Assembly: GCA_947427325.1 (NCBI GenBank)
Contig: CANEHP010000070.1
Location: 1 to 10,673, forward strand
Direction of reading: 5' to 3'
DNA: 10,673 nt
Source of the DNA: an uncultured Clostridia bacterium
Lineage (GTDB): Bacteria; Bacillota; Clostridia; Oscillospirales; Ruminococcaceae
A model generated the notes under the pieces. It made no database searches, was not told where the DNA came from, and worked only from the letters and a program-made list of their open reading frames with translations. Position numbers and translations under genes: made by a program. This document shows positions 1 to 6,979 of the stretch, one piece after another (positions within the stretch are counted from its first letter, which is position 1; every line of letters starts with the position of its first letter).

Positions 1-109
1 TCGACAAAATTTGCTCGAAAATCCGCGCACCATTCCTATGAGAACAAGTTCTTAGTGTAATCTTATTGTTAAACCGAGTAAAGCTCAGCCGCTCTATCTC
101 TTTGACTAA

Positions 110-138
110 ATTATATTACTTAAAAGATAAAAAGTCAA
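110..138 (-). promoter_or_regulatory. Sigma-A type promoter reading left, out of the window
   Basis: Read on the minus strand, TTGACT (133-138), a 17-base spacer and a perfect TATAAT (110-115) form a near-consensus vegetative promoter, with transcription expected to start near 103. The transcript would run off the left edge. A short open frame begins with ATG at 31-33 (MVRGFSSKFCR to the edge) but has no properly spaced ribosome binding site, so the true gene start probably lies outside. A 12-bp palindrome, AGAACAAGTTCT (41-52), lies in the expected leader. Confidence 0.7.
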
Positions 139-191
139 TTACAAAAATGTTACAGTTTGTTTACAAATTGGTGACAAGGGGGAGAACCGCA

Positions 192-243
192 AAAGCTCCC
201 TGAGGAACTAAGGCGTTAACTGCCTTTGTCCTTAGGGAGCTTT
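192..243 (-). terminator. Long hairpin terminator of the surface protein gene
   Basis: AAAGCTCCCT (192-201) pairs perfectly with AGGGAGCTTT (234-243). The stem continues through one G-T pair to AGGA/TCCT, giving about 15 bp. A second inner stem, AAGGC (210-214) with GCCTT (222-226), closes a GTTAACT loop. The hairpin lies about 40 bases past the stop codon at 284. Read leftwards, the stem ends in a short run of Ts only, so termination may be partial or helped by the stem's strength. Confidence 0.75.
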
Positions 244-283
244 CGGTTATTCGGTATTCAGGTCAATTTTTCAGTCGTTAAGC

Positions 284-3200
284 TTATTTTCTCTTCCTGA
301 AGACAACAGCGGAAACTGCTGCGGCAACTGCCGGAATAAGTGCGATTGCAATACCGGTGGGCTTGTTGTCGTTTTTATCATCGCCGGGCTTTTCCGTATC
401 GCCGTTTACACCTGTAGTTGTTTCTGCGGAAGCTTTATCTTCAACTGCCTTAGCCGCTTCATCGGAAAGGCTTACAAGATAGTAGTCCGAGAAATGCTTT
501 GCGTTAAAGGATGCAAAACCGTTTGCTATTGTGAGCTTGATAAACTCAACGACGTCTCCGTCAATATAAGCGGCATAGTTGGACTTACCGTCATAAGGCA
601 GGGTTACCTTTACAACGTTTCCGTCAACGGGCTGAACAATGTTATTATCCTGATCCTTAAGAGTTACGCTGATAACATTATTTACGGAAACGCTGTCGTC
701 TGCGTTTGCAATGCCTTCAATAGCGGCTGCAATAACGGAGGACTTTTCCTGCTCGCTTGCGCCCGCAAGCTTTAGCTCAACCTCTGCGGTTATCTTTAAT
801 ACTGCGTCGTCAAAGCTTCCGACCTTAGCCTCAACGGTTATGTTAAGCTCGGGGATCTCGATCTTAACGTCGGAATCATCCTTAACCTCAGTATCTCCGC
901 TTGCCGAGCCTTCGGTGATTGCAGGCTCTGCGGGAGTTGTGCTGTCAGGCTTGGTTTCATCGGGTTCGGTTGTGTCGGGAACTGAAACGTCGGGTTCTGA
1001 TGAACCGGGAACTGAAACGTCGGGCTCGGTTTCGTCGGGAACTGTAGCGTCGGGTTCGGTTGTGCCGGGAACTGTAACGCCGGGTTCGGTTTCGTCGGGA
1101 ACTGTAACGTCGGGTTCGGTTGAATCGGGAACTGTAACGTCAGGCTCGGTTACGTCGGGAACTGTAACATCGGGTTCAGTTACAGGAGGTTCGGTTACAG
1201 AAGGTTCGGTTACAGGGGGTTCGGTTACAACAGGAACAGTTACCTTTACGGTGCAGGAGGCTGTCTTTGTTTTGTCTGCGTTGGATGTAACGGTAATGGT
1301 AGCCGTACCTTCTCCCACAGCGGTCACTCTGCCGTTTACAACGGTTGCAACGTTATCATCGCTTGATTTCCAGGTAACGGTCTTATCCGAAGCGTCCTCG
1401 GGGTTAACTGTAGCTGTAAGATCAGCCGAATCGCCCTTTTCAAGGGAAATGTTATTCTTATCGAGAGTTACGCTTTCAACGGGTACTGTTACGGTAACCG
1501 TGCAGGTTGCGGATTTGCCGCCTGCCTTAGCGTTTATTACGGCTGTACCCTTGCCTTTTGCGGTTACCGTGCCGTTTACAACGGTTGCAATGGTTTCATC
1601 ACCGGATTCCCAGGTAACGGTCTTATCGGTAGCATTGCTCGGGTTAACGGTAGCCGTAAGAACAGCCGATCCGCCTTTTTCAAGGGAAATGTTTTCCTTA
1701 TCAAGAGTTACGCTTTCAACGGGTACTGTTACGGTAACCTCGCAGGTAGCCGATACGCTCCCCGCTGTAGCGGTTATTACAGCCTTACCGCCGCTGACTG
1801 CGGTCACCTTGCCGTTTTCAACGGTTGCAACGGCTTCGTTGCTGCTGCTCCATACTACCTTGTCGGTGGTGTCGGCAGGCAGAACGGTTGCCGTAAGAAC
1901 ATCGGTTTTGCCCATTTCAACAGAAAGGGTGGTCTTGTCGAGAGTAATACTTGTTGCGGGCTTTTCTTCATCAGTAACGGTTACCTTGAACTGTGCCGTG
2001 AGAGTGCCTGCCGTTGCGGTGATGGTTGTTTCTCCTGCCTTTACGCCAATAACCTTGCCGTTAACAACCTTTGCGACGGTTTCATCGGCGGAAGTATAGG
2101 TAACATTGCCGATGTCGTCGGCGTCTGTGGGAGTCGTCTTAATAACTATCTCCTTTTCGCTTCCGGTAAGTACGGTAACGTCGTCTATCTCGATCTTTGT
2201 AGCGGGATTTGTTACGGTAACCGTGCACTCTGCGGTCTTTCCGCCTGCCGTAGCGGTTATTTTTGCTGTGCCCGTGGCAACGGCGGTCACTTTGCCGTTT
2301 TGGTCAACGGTTGCAGCATCTTCATTAAGAGATTTCCAAACAACGGTCTTATCGTCGGCGTCGGAGGGTTCAACGGTAGCCGTAAGAACAGCCGTTGCGC
2401 CTTTTTTAAGTTCGAGTGTGTTCTTATCGAGGGTTATGCTTGCTACGGGTACTGTTACAGTAACCTCGCAGGTAGCTGAAACTTTACCTGCTGTTGCGGT
2501 TATTATAGCTGTACCGCCGCCAACTGCGGTTACCTTGCCGGTTTGGTCAACCTCTGCAATAGTATCGTCACTGCTGCTCCATACGACCTTGTCGGTGCTG
2601 TTTTCGGGAGCAACGGTGGCTGTAAGAGTTTCCGTTGCACCTTTTTCAAGAGCAATAGCGGTTTTATTAAGGGTTACGCCTGTCGCTGATATTACTACCG
2701 TAACCTTGCAGGTAGCTGTTGCAGTTCCTGCCGTAGCGGTTATGGTTGCTTTGCCGACAGCCTTTGCGGTTACCTTGCCGGTTTGGTCAACATCTGCAAT
2801 AGCAGGGGCACTGCTGCTCCATACAACCTTGTCGGTGCTGTTTTCGGGAGCAACGGTGGCTGTAAGAGTTTCTTCTGCGTCTTTTTCAAGAGTAATAGCG
2901 GACTTACTAAGTTCTACGCCTGTTGCTGATACTGTTACCGTAACCTCGCAGGTAGCTGAAACTTTACCTGCTGTTGCGGTTATTGTAGCCTTACCGCCGC
3001 CGACTGCGGTTATTTTGCCGTTTTCAACGGTTGCGACAGCTTCGTTGCTGCTGCTCCATACAACCTTGTCGGAGGTGTAATCAGGCTCAACGGTTGCTAC
3101 AAGAGTGTCCGATTCGCCCTTTTCGAGAGAAAGGGTTGTTTTGTCAAGAGTTATTTTTGTTGCGGGTACATCATATGCGTAGGTATAGTCAAGAAGAGTT

Positions 3201-4669
3201 ATTTTATAGTCTTTTGCATCACCGTGAAAACTGAGGTTTACACCGGTTAATTCAAGGTTTTCGTCCGGGTACGTTTCTTGTTTTTGGAGTTTGTTATTTT
3301 CATATTTTTGAAGAAGTTCTTGTGTGTCTACTTCTACGATGTAGGTGTTAGGTTCGTCGGCAACAGGAACAGCCTGCCACATGCCAATTCCTTCCCATAC
3401 GCTAACAGACTTATCGTCCCAAAAGTTATTATGAGGATACAGCACGAAAATCCCTTTGTTGGATTCCGGTACAGTGCCTTCAACGGAGAACTTAATGCGG
3501 ATCTTATCGCTCGTGAAATAATATGGATGGTTTTGCGGTCCAACCTGTACCTCGGTAATAAAGTCATTATAATTCTTGTTGCCTTGATTGTCTGTCTTAT
3601 AACGAATGTAGCCATCGCTTGTTTCACTTAAAAGACTTGTCTCTACTCCGTCTTTAATGAAAGAATAGTCAATAAGATTAGTCTGAGGAAATGCTCCCTT
3701 CCATGTATCAAAACACAAGTTGATACCTTCTGCATCTACACCATGTTGCGTCTTAAAAGCATCAAGAATGGTCTTTGTGTTAATTTTTGCGGTATAGGTT
3801 TTAGTTGCTTCATCATAAATAAGGTCGCCTAATTTAATGTGATTGTCTCCGGTCTTCCAGCCACCATTACCACTGTAAACCAAAAAATTGAAAATATTGT
3901 TATTTCTATTATCATCCGTAACATCAAAAGCACCATTACCATTACCCTCACCGGAGAACTTTATACAAAGCTCATCACTTTCGGAAACCTCCGGATAATC
4001 TTTCAAATTTATTGATTTAACTGAATTGTCATAGTACTTTTCGTTTTTATCGTTTGTTTTCCAATGAGCAAAGCTGCTGCTTATAAAATTTGATTTAAAA
4101 GCGCTTCTCTCATGTTCGGTAAAATAACAGTCAATAAGCTCAACTTCGGGAAGAATGCTTACCGAAGGGTCTGCGGAATCTTTTGGGTTGCAGAAATGCA
4201 GAGATAACTTTTGCGGTTCTTCATGTTGACTTTCCCGATATTGTTTAAAAAGCTCACGTATGTTAATATTTGCGGTATATGTTTGAGTAGTTGAATCATA
4301 ATCGGAATTACTTTTAGTAATTCCCTGAATATGCTCGTGCCAAAAATATTTGCTTAGCAACTTAATTTTTAAAAGCTCTGTATCACCATCAACATCGCCC
4401 TTAACAGAAAACTTAATATAAAGATTATCACTTAAAAAAATTTCCGGATACTCATTTGCATCCATCCATTTAATTTCGCCTTTATAAGTATTATCTGGGT
4501 TATTTAGAGCCGCAGAGGTGTTTACCTTCTTATTCTCCTCTATTTCGATATGTGTTACAATAGAGCTTACCTTCTCCTCTGCAAAGGAAGTAATACTGCC
4601 AATGAAACATGCATTTACAAAAACCGTCGCAGCGAGTATGCCGGACAGAATTTTTTTGCCACAGTTCAT
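284..4669 (-). CDS. Large cell-surface protein with eight BIG2 Ig-like domains
   Basis: The 1461-residue product is probably exported and held on the cell surface as an adhesin or ligand-binding protein. Residues 1-30 form a signal peptide, with cleavage likely after SFA. Residues about 63-500 hold three divergent copies of a module I do not recognise. Residues about 504-1146 hold eight BIG2-like domains of about 80 residues (motifs ITLDKTTLSLEKG, VVWSSSNEAVATV, GKATITATAG, ATCEVTV). Residues 1149-1250 are a Thr/Glu/Pro/Asp/Val linker, and about 1265-1402 a globular domain ending in HFSDYYLVSL. Residues 1438-1456 are a hydrophobic segment followed by RKRK. The end resembles a sortase signal, but NKPTG replaces a canonical LPxTG, so a simple membrane anchor is also possible. 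The start is set by AAGGAGG at 4677-4683. The ligand is unknown: BIG2 domains usually act as stalks or binding domains. The gene is divergent from the chemoreceptor. Confidence 0.9.
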   Translation of the reverse strand: MNCGKKILSGILAATVFVNACFIGSITSFAEEKVSSIVTHIEIEENKKVNTSAALNNPDNTYKGEIKWMDANEYPEIFLSDNLYIKFSVKGDVDGDTELLKIKLLSKYFWHEHIQGITKSNSDYDSTTQTYTANINIRELFKQYRESQHEEPQKLSLHFCNPKDSADPSVSILPEVELIDCYFTEHERSAFKSNFISSSFAHWKTNDKNEKYYDNSVKSINLKDYPEVSESDELCIKFSGEGNGNGAFDVTDDNRNNNIFNFLVYSGNGGWKTGDNHIKLGDLIYDEATKTYTAKINTKTILDAFKTQHGVDAEGINLCFDTWKGAFPQTNLIDYSFIKDGVETSLLSETSDGYIRYKTDNQGNKNYNDFITEVQVGPQNHPYYFTSDKIRIKFSVEGTVPESNKGIFVLYPHNNFWDDKSVSVWEGIGMWQAVPVADEPNTYIVEVDTQELLQKYENNKLQKQETYPDENLELTGVNLSFHGDAKDYKITLLDYTYAYDVPATKITLDKTTLSLEKGESDTLVATVEPDYTSDKVVWSSSNEAVATVENGKITAVGGGKATITATAGKVSATCEVTVTVSATGVELSKSAITLEKDAEETLTATVAPENSTDKVVWSSSAPAIADVDQTGKVTAKAVGKATITATAGTATATCKVTVVISATGVTLNKTAIALEKGATETLTATVAPENSTDKVVWSSSDDTIAEVDQTGKVTAVGGGTAIITATAGKVSATCEVTVTVPVASITLDKNTLELKKGATAVLTATVEPSDADDKTVVWKSLNEDAATVDQNGKVTAVATGTAKITATAGGKTAECTVTVTNPATKIEIDDVTVLTGSEKEIVIKTTPTDADDIGNVTYTSADETVAKVVNGKVIGVKAGETTITATAGTLTAQFKVTVTDEEKPATSITLDKTTLSVEMGKTDVLTATVLPADTTDKVVWSSSNEAVATVENGKVTAVSGGKAVITATAGSVSATCEVTVTVPVESVTLDKENISLEKGGSAVLTATVNPSNATDKTVTWESGDETIATVVNGTVTAKGKGTAVINAKAGGKSATCTVTVTVPVESVTLDKNNISLEKGDSADLTATVNPEDASDKTVTWKSSDDNVATVVNGRVTAVGEGTATITVTSNADKTKTASCTVKVTVPVVTEPPVTEPSVTEPPVTEPDVTVPDVTEPDVTVPDSTEPDVTVPDETEPGVTVPGTTEPDATVPDETEPDVSVPGSSEPDVSVPDTTEPDETKPDSTTPAEPAITEGSASGDTEVKDDSDVKIEIPELNITVEAKVGSFDDAVLKITAEVELKLAGASEQEKSSVIAAAIEGIANADDSVSVNNVISVTLKDQDNNIVQPVDGNVVKVTLPYDGKSNYAAYIDGDVVEFIKLTIANGFASFNAKHFSDYYLVSLSDEAAKAVEDKASAETTTGVNGDTEKPGDDKNDNKPTGIAIALIPAVAAAVSAVVFRKRK
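941..1225 (-). repeat. 30-bp minisatellite encoding a Pro/Thr/Asp stalk
   Basis: Residues 1164-1243 are eight tandem copies of a ten-residue unit of the form TEPDVTVPDx (30 bp each, 941-1180). They are preceded by three five-residue half units, TEPxV (1181-1225). At DNA level the units share the core cgggttcggt and gggaactgtaacgt with scattered substitutions. Such linkers commonly span the cell wall and vary in copy number between strains. Confidence 0.85.
1232..3160 (-). repeat. Array of eight Ig-like domain repeats (about 240 bp each)
   Basis: Eight coding repeats with a period of about 80 codons. Domains 2 and 3 (residues about 584-740) are nearly identical at DNA level over stretches near 2571-2640 and 2811-2880, exactly 240 bp apart. 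Domains 7 and 8 also share long identical runs. Domain 5 (residues about 823-898) is the most divergent. The pattern fits repeated in-frame duplication by unequal recombination. Confidence 0.85.
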
Positions 4670-4676
4670 AAAAAAT

Positions 4677-4683
4677 CCTCCTT
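4677..4683 (-). promoter_or_regulatory. Ribosome binding site of the surface protein gene
   Basis: AAGGAGG on the minus strand lies seven bases upstream of ATG (4667-4669). It is a near-perfect match to the anti-Shine-Dalgarno sequence and fixes the start. Confidence 0.9.
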
Positions 4684-4734
4684 AAAAAAACAAACTCAAA
4701 ACTCAACAAAAATTTCCAGCGAGGTTTGGCTAAT

Positions 4735-4754
4735 ATGACATATTTTTTTGTCAT
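4735..4754. promoter_or_regulatory. Small dyad in the surface protein leader
   Basis: ATGACA (4735-4740) and TGTCAT (4749-4754) are exact inverted copies around an AT-only eight-base centre. The dyad lies about 25-45 bases after the predicted transcription start of the surface protein gene. It could be a repressor site or a weak RNA hairpin. No known operator is recognised. Confidence 0.35.
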
Positions 4755-4785
4755 CGGGAAATTCTTTTATTGGTTTTATACAAGC

Positions 4786-4814
4786 ATTTTAGCACAAAGC
4801 GATTACATTGTCAA
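4786..4814 (-). promoter_or_regulatory. Promoter of the surface protein gene
   Basis: On the minus strand TTGACA (4809-4814), a 17-base spacer and TAAAAT (4786-4791) form a strong sigma-A type promoter. TGC directly before the -10 box adds an extended -10 element. Transcription should start near 4779, giving a leader of about 110 nt. Confidence 0.8.
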
Positions 4815-4840
4815 GAGAGCTTTTGAAAAAATTTCCTTAA

Positions 4841-4872
4841 ATTTTAAGTCGGCAAGATTTTAAGTCGGCAAG
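4841..4872. repeat. Perfect 16-bp tandem direct repeat between divergent promoters
   Basis: ATTTTAAGTCGGCAAG occurs twice with no gap (4841-4856 and 4857-4872). The repeat starts 26 bases upstream of the leftward -35 box and ends 48 bases upstream of the rightward one. It is well placed for a regulator acting on both genes, but the motif is not one I recognise. Confidence 0.8.
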
Positions 4873-4920
4873 AAAGAATAAAGGGAGGGGATCATTTTTT
4901 GTTTTGACCGCTTATATCTA

Positions 4921-4949
4921 TTGACAAACGAATAAAAATATTATAAAAT
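4921..4949 (+). promoter_or_regulatory. Promoter of the chemoreceptor gene
   Basis: Consensus TTGACA (4921-4926), a 17-base spacer and TAAAAT (4944-4949). The start of transcription is expected near 4956, leaving a leader of about 210 nt before the ATG at 5168. Confidence 0.8.
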
Positions 4950-5167
4950 GTAATTAAAATAAACAATCAGAGCGTATTTACACATATACCGATATGCAGG
5001 GTTCAGAAAGAATTTTTCGCATATACAGCCCCGGGGCAGGTTTTCGGCAATCTCACCGCCGCCGTTTTGCCGCCGCCAAAGAAATTTTAATGAAATAAGC
5101 CGAATCTAACCCGAAAGTGTATCGGTTTTTGTGTAAGTATGCTCTGTTTCGGTAAGGAAGGCGTATT

Positions 5168-6817
5168 ATGAATAAAAGCATTAAATCGATGGTCGGGATA
5201 AGAGTGGCGGCTGCCATTGCTTCCGTAGTTTTGTTCAGCGTGTTGACCACAATGAATATCTTTCGCATTCAGGGCAACGAAAACAGCTCCGAGCAGGTTA
5301 ATTCTCTTTTAAATACAATACAGACGGCGGAAACCGCACACTACAAATGGTCCGCCAATTTAAGCCACGCATTGTATGCAGGCACAGAATTTACCGGAAG
5401 CGTCGATCCCACCGCCTGTATATTGGGCAAGTGGATTTACGGAGAAGCGGGAACGGAGGACGAAGCTATTTTGAAGGTGCGCAGTCAGCTGGAAGCTCTC
5501 CATAAAACCCTGCACCAATCAGCCACAAGCGCCTTGACGCTTATGGAGGAAAATCCCGAAGAGGCGCAGCGTTTTTATCAGGACACCATACTCTCCACTC
5601 TGAGCAGTATTGTGGGCTTGCTGGATCAGATCGTTGAACGGGGCGAAGCGCTTAGCGCTGAAAGCAGCACAGAAATGAAAAACACCATATTTTTTATGCA
5701 TATCAGCTCAGGCGTATGCCTTACGGTTTCGTTGGTGTGCCTTTTCAATCTGGTTGCCTGCGTACTGAACAAGGTAGTTAAGCCTATATTGGCAATTACC
5801 AAGAGCAGCAAGCCGTTGCAGGAAGGAAATCTGAACCTTAGCATATTGTATAAGTCCGGGGACGAGGTGGGAGAGCTTGCCAATACCTTAAGAAACTCCT
5901 TGACAACTATTAACAATTATGTTGAAGATATAAACAATATTATGAAAGAGCTTTCCAAAGGTAATTTTGATGTGGATACCTCATCGGATTACATAGGAGA
6001 TTTCAGATCAATTCAGGAGTCTATAGAAAGCTTTACATCTGTTTTATCGGAATCTCTGGGCGAGATCTCACAGGTAGAAAAGCGTATTTCCGAAAATGCC
6101 GAGCAGATAGCCGACAGCTCCCATTCCTTAGCCCAGGGGGCAACGGAGCAGACAAGCTCCATTGAAGAGCTTTACGCTTCCCTTGAGGATCTTTCCAAAA
6201 GTGCAAAGAGGAATGTTGAAGTATCGGCAAAAGCCAAGTCCCGTGCTCAGCAGACCGGCAGACAGATTGAAACGGGAAGCAGGCAGATGGAAGAAATGGT
6301 TGTGGCAATGTCCGATATAAGCACCAGCTCTCAGAAAATAGGACAGATCATTTCAACTATAGAAAATATAGCTTCCCAAACAAATATTTTGGCGCTGAAT
6401 GCGGCGGTGGAATCCGCAAGAGCGGGAGAAGCGGGAAAAGGCTTTGCAGTGGTTGCGGACGAGGTGCGCAGCTTAGCCGCTCAATCGGATAAATCCGCAA
6501 AGGCGACAAAGGAATTGATAGAAAACTGTGTTGAAGCAGCCGAAAGAGGTACAAGAATTGTAAAAGAGGTTTCCTCATCTTTGCAAAAGATAATGGAGCT
6601 TGTTATGAGTTCGAACGAGGATATCGAGGTTATAGCCAAGGCGGTTGATTTGGAGGCGGAATCCATTATTCAGGTAACCCAGGGAATCGAGCAGATTTCT
6701 ACCGTCACTCAATCCAATTCCGCCAGCAGCGAGGAAAATGCCGCTATCAGCAGCGAGCTGTTTTCTCAGACCCGCAGGCTTCAGGAGCAGACAAGCAGAT
6801 TCAGCTTAAAAGGTTGA
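5168..6817 (+). CDS. Methyl-accepting chemotaxis protein with extracytoplasmic CZB-like sensor
   Basis: A transmembrane chemoreceptor of 549 residues that would signal through CheA/CheW. Residues about 8-33 and 174-198 are membrane segments, so residues 34-173 should face outside. That loop carries the CZB zinc-binding pattern: HYKW (His58), CILGKW (Cys84) and LHKTLH (His112, His116). Residues about 200-252 form a HAMP domain and 253-297 a second HAMP-like unit (GNFDVDTSSDYIGDF). The signalling coiled coil follows, with the conserved hairpin tip at about 398-440 (IASQTNILALNAAVESARAG, then GKGFAVVADEVRSLA). No C-terminal CheR-tethering pentapeptide is seen. The start has AAGGAAGG at 5154-5161. 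No che genes are nearby, so it is an orphan receptor. The family call is certain; the ligand (zinc, or an oxidant sensed through Zn-Cys) is inference. Confidence 0.95.
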   Translation: MNKSIKSMVGIRVAAAIASVVLFSVLTTMNIFRIQGNENSSEQVNSLLNTIQTAETAHYKWSANLSHALYAGTEFTGSVDPTACILGKWIYGEAGTEDEAILKVRSQLEALHKTLHQSATSALTLMEENPEEAQRFYQDTILSTLSSIVGLLDQIVERGEALSAESSTEMKNTIFFMHISSGVCLTVSLVCLFNLVACVLNKVVKPILAITKSSKPLQEGNLNLSILYKSGDEVGELANTLRNSLTTINNYVEDINNIMKELSKGNFDVDTSSDYIGDFRSIQESIESFTSVLSESLGEISQVEKRISENAEQIADSSHSLAQGATEQTSSIEELYASLEDLSKSAKRNVEVSAKAKSRAQQTGRQIETGSRQMEEMVVAMSDISTSSQKIGQIISTIENIASQTNILALNAAVESARAGEAGKGFAVVADEVRSLAAQSDKSAKATKELIENCVEAAERGTRIVKEVSSSLQKIMELVMSSNEDIEVIAKAVDLEAESIIQVTQGIEQISTVTQSNSASSEENAAISSELFSQTRRLQEQTSRFSLKG

Positions 6818-6844
6818 CGGCGATGATTTTTTGCATATAAATTT

Positions 6845-6880
6845 CAGGCATTTTGAGATGATCTCAAAATGCCTGTTTCT
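6845..6880 (+). terminator. Hairpin terminator after the chemoreceptor gene
   Basis: CAGGCATTTTGAGA (6845-6858) pairs perfectly with TCTCAAAATGCCTG (6862-6875) around a TGA loop, followed by TTTCTTC. This 14-bp stem begins 28 bases after the stop codon. It may also stop leftward transcripts from the flavoprotein gene, though the T run on that side (AAATTTAT) is poor. Confidence 0.85.
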
Positions 6881-6888
6881 TCATCTTC

Positions 6889-6940
6889 ATATTTGCGGAA
6901 ATGATCAAAATATTTGCGATATTTGCGGAAATAATCAAAA
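6889..6940. repeat. Imperfect direct repeat after the terminator
   Basis: A 22-bp unit beginning ATATTTGCGGAAAT occurs at 6889-6910. It recurs at 6919-6940 with one substitution (TGATC to TAATC). A partial third copy (ATATTTGCG) bridges the gap at 6910-6918. The unit lies in the 3' region shared by two convergent genes. No function is recognised. Confidence 0.7.
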
Positions 6941-6979
6941 ACGGCTATGCGCCCTTCAAGAATATGCTCCGAATACGCA

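Larger units (their letters stand above)
1..283. other. Intergenic region at left edge
   Basis: No convincing complete gene is present. The stretch holds the leftward promoter at 110-138, the palindrome at 41-52, an imperfect AT-rich dyad (GTCAATT at 134-140 against AAATTGgtGAC near 165-175) that overlaps the promoter's -35 box, and the terminator hairpin of the surface protein gene at 192-243. Confidence 0.6.
4684..5167. other. Divergent intergenic region between adhesin and chemoreceptor genes
   Basis: These 484 bases hold two divergent promoters with identical TTGACA and TAAAAT boxes and 17-base spacers (4786-4814 leftwards, 4921-4949 rightwards). A 16-bp perfect tandem repeat lies between them (4841-4872), a dyad lies in the left leader (4735-4754), and a GC-rich leader of about 210 nt precedes the chemoreceptor. 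I see no c-di-GMP riboswitch core in either leader. Confidence 0.7.

Noticed and set aside
221..235. 15-base identity with 10631-10645 (TGCCTTTGTCCTTAG)
   Set aside because: One copy lies in a terminator arm and the other in a coding fragment. A single match of this length in 10 kb can arise by chance, and the flanks do not align.
711..3080. Long plus-strand open frames opposite the Ig-like array
   Set aside because: They are antisense to the BIG2 repeats and exist because the repeated coding sequence lacks stops in that frame. They are Ser/Thr/Val low-complexity translations with no ribosome binding sites.
4580..4669. Lipoprotein signal (Cys21 in VNAC) for the surface protein
   Set aside because: Asn at the -2 position does not fit the lipobox, and the hydrophobic segment continues past the Cys to a better type I site after SFA at residue 30.
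4530..4754. 74-residue minus-strand frame upstream of and overlapping the surface protein start
   Set aside because: Out of frame with the real gene. It lacks a ribosome binding site, while the 1461-residue frame has a near-perfect one.
4988..4995. ACCGATAT, resembling the -10 element of sigma-D/FliA motility promoters
   Set aside because: No TAAA -35 element lies at the required 14-16 base spacing, and a consensus sigma-A promoter is present upstream.
5099..5150. Terminator-like hairpin (CCGA/TCGG then TTTTT) before the chemoreceptor
   Set aside because: The stem is only four to six pairs with a bulge, too weak to call an attenuator.
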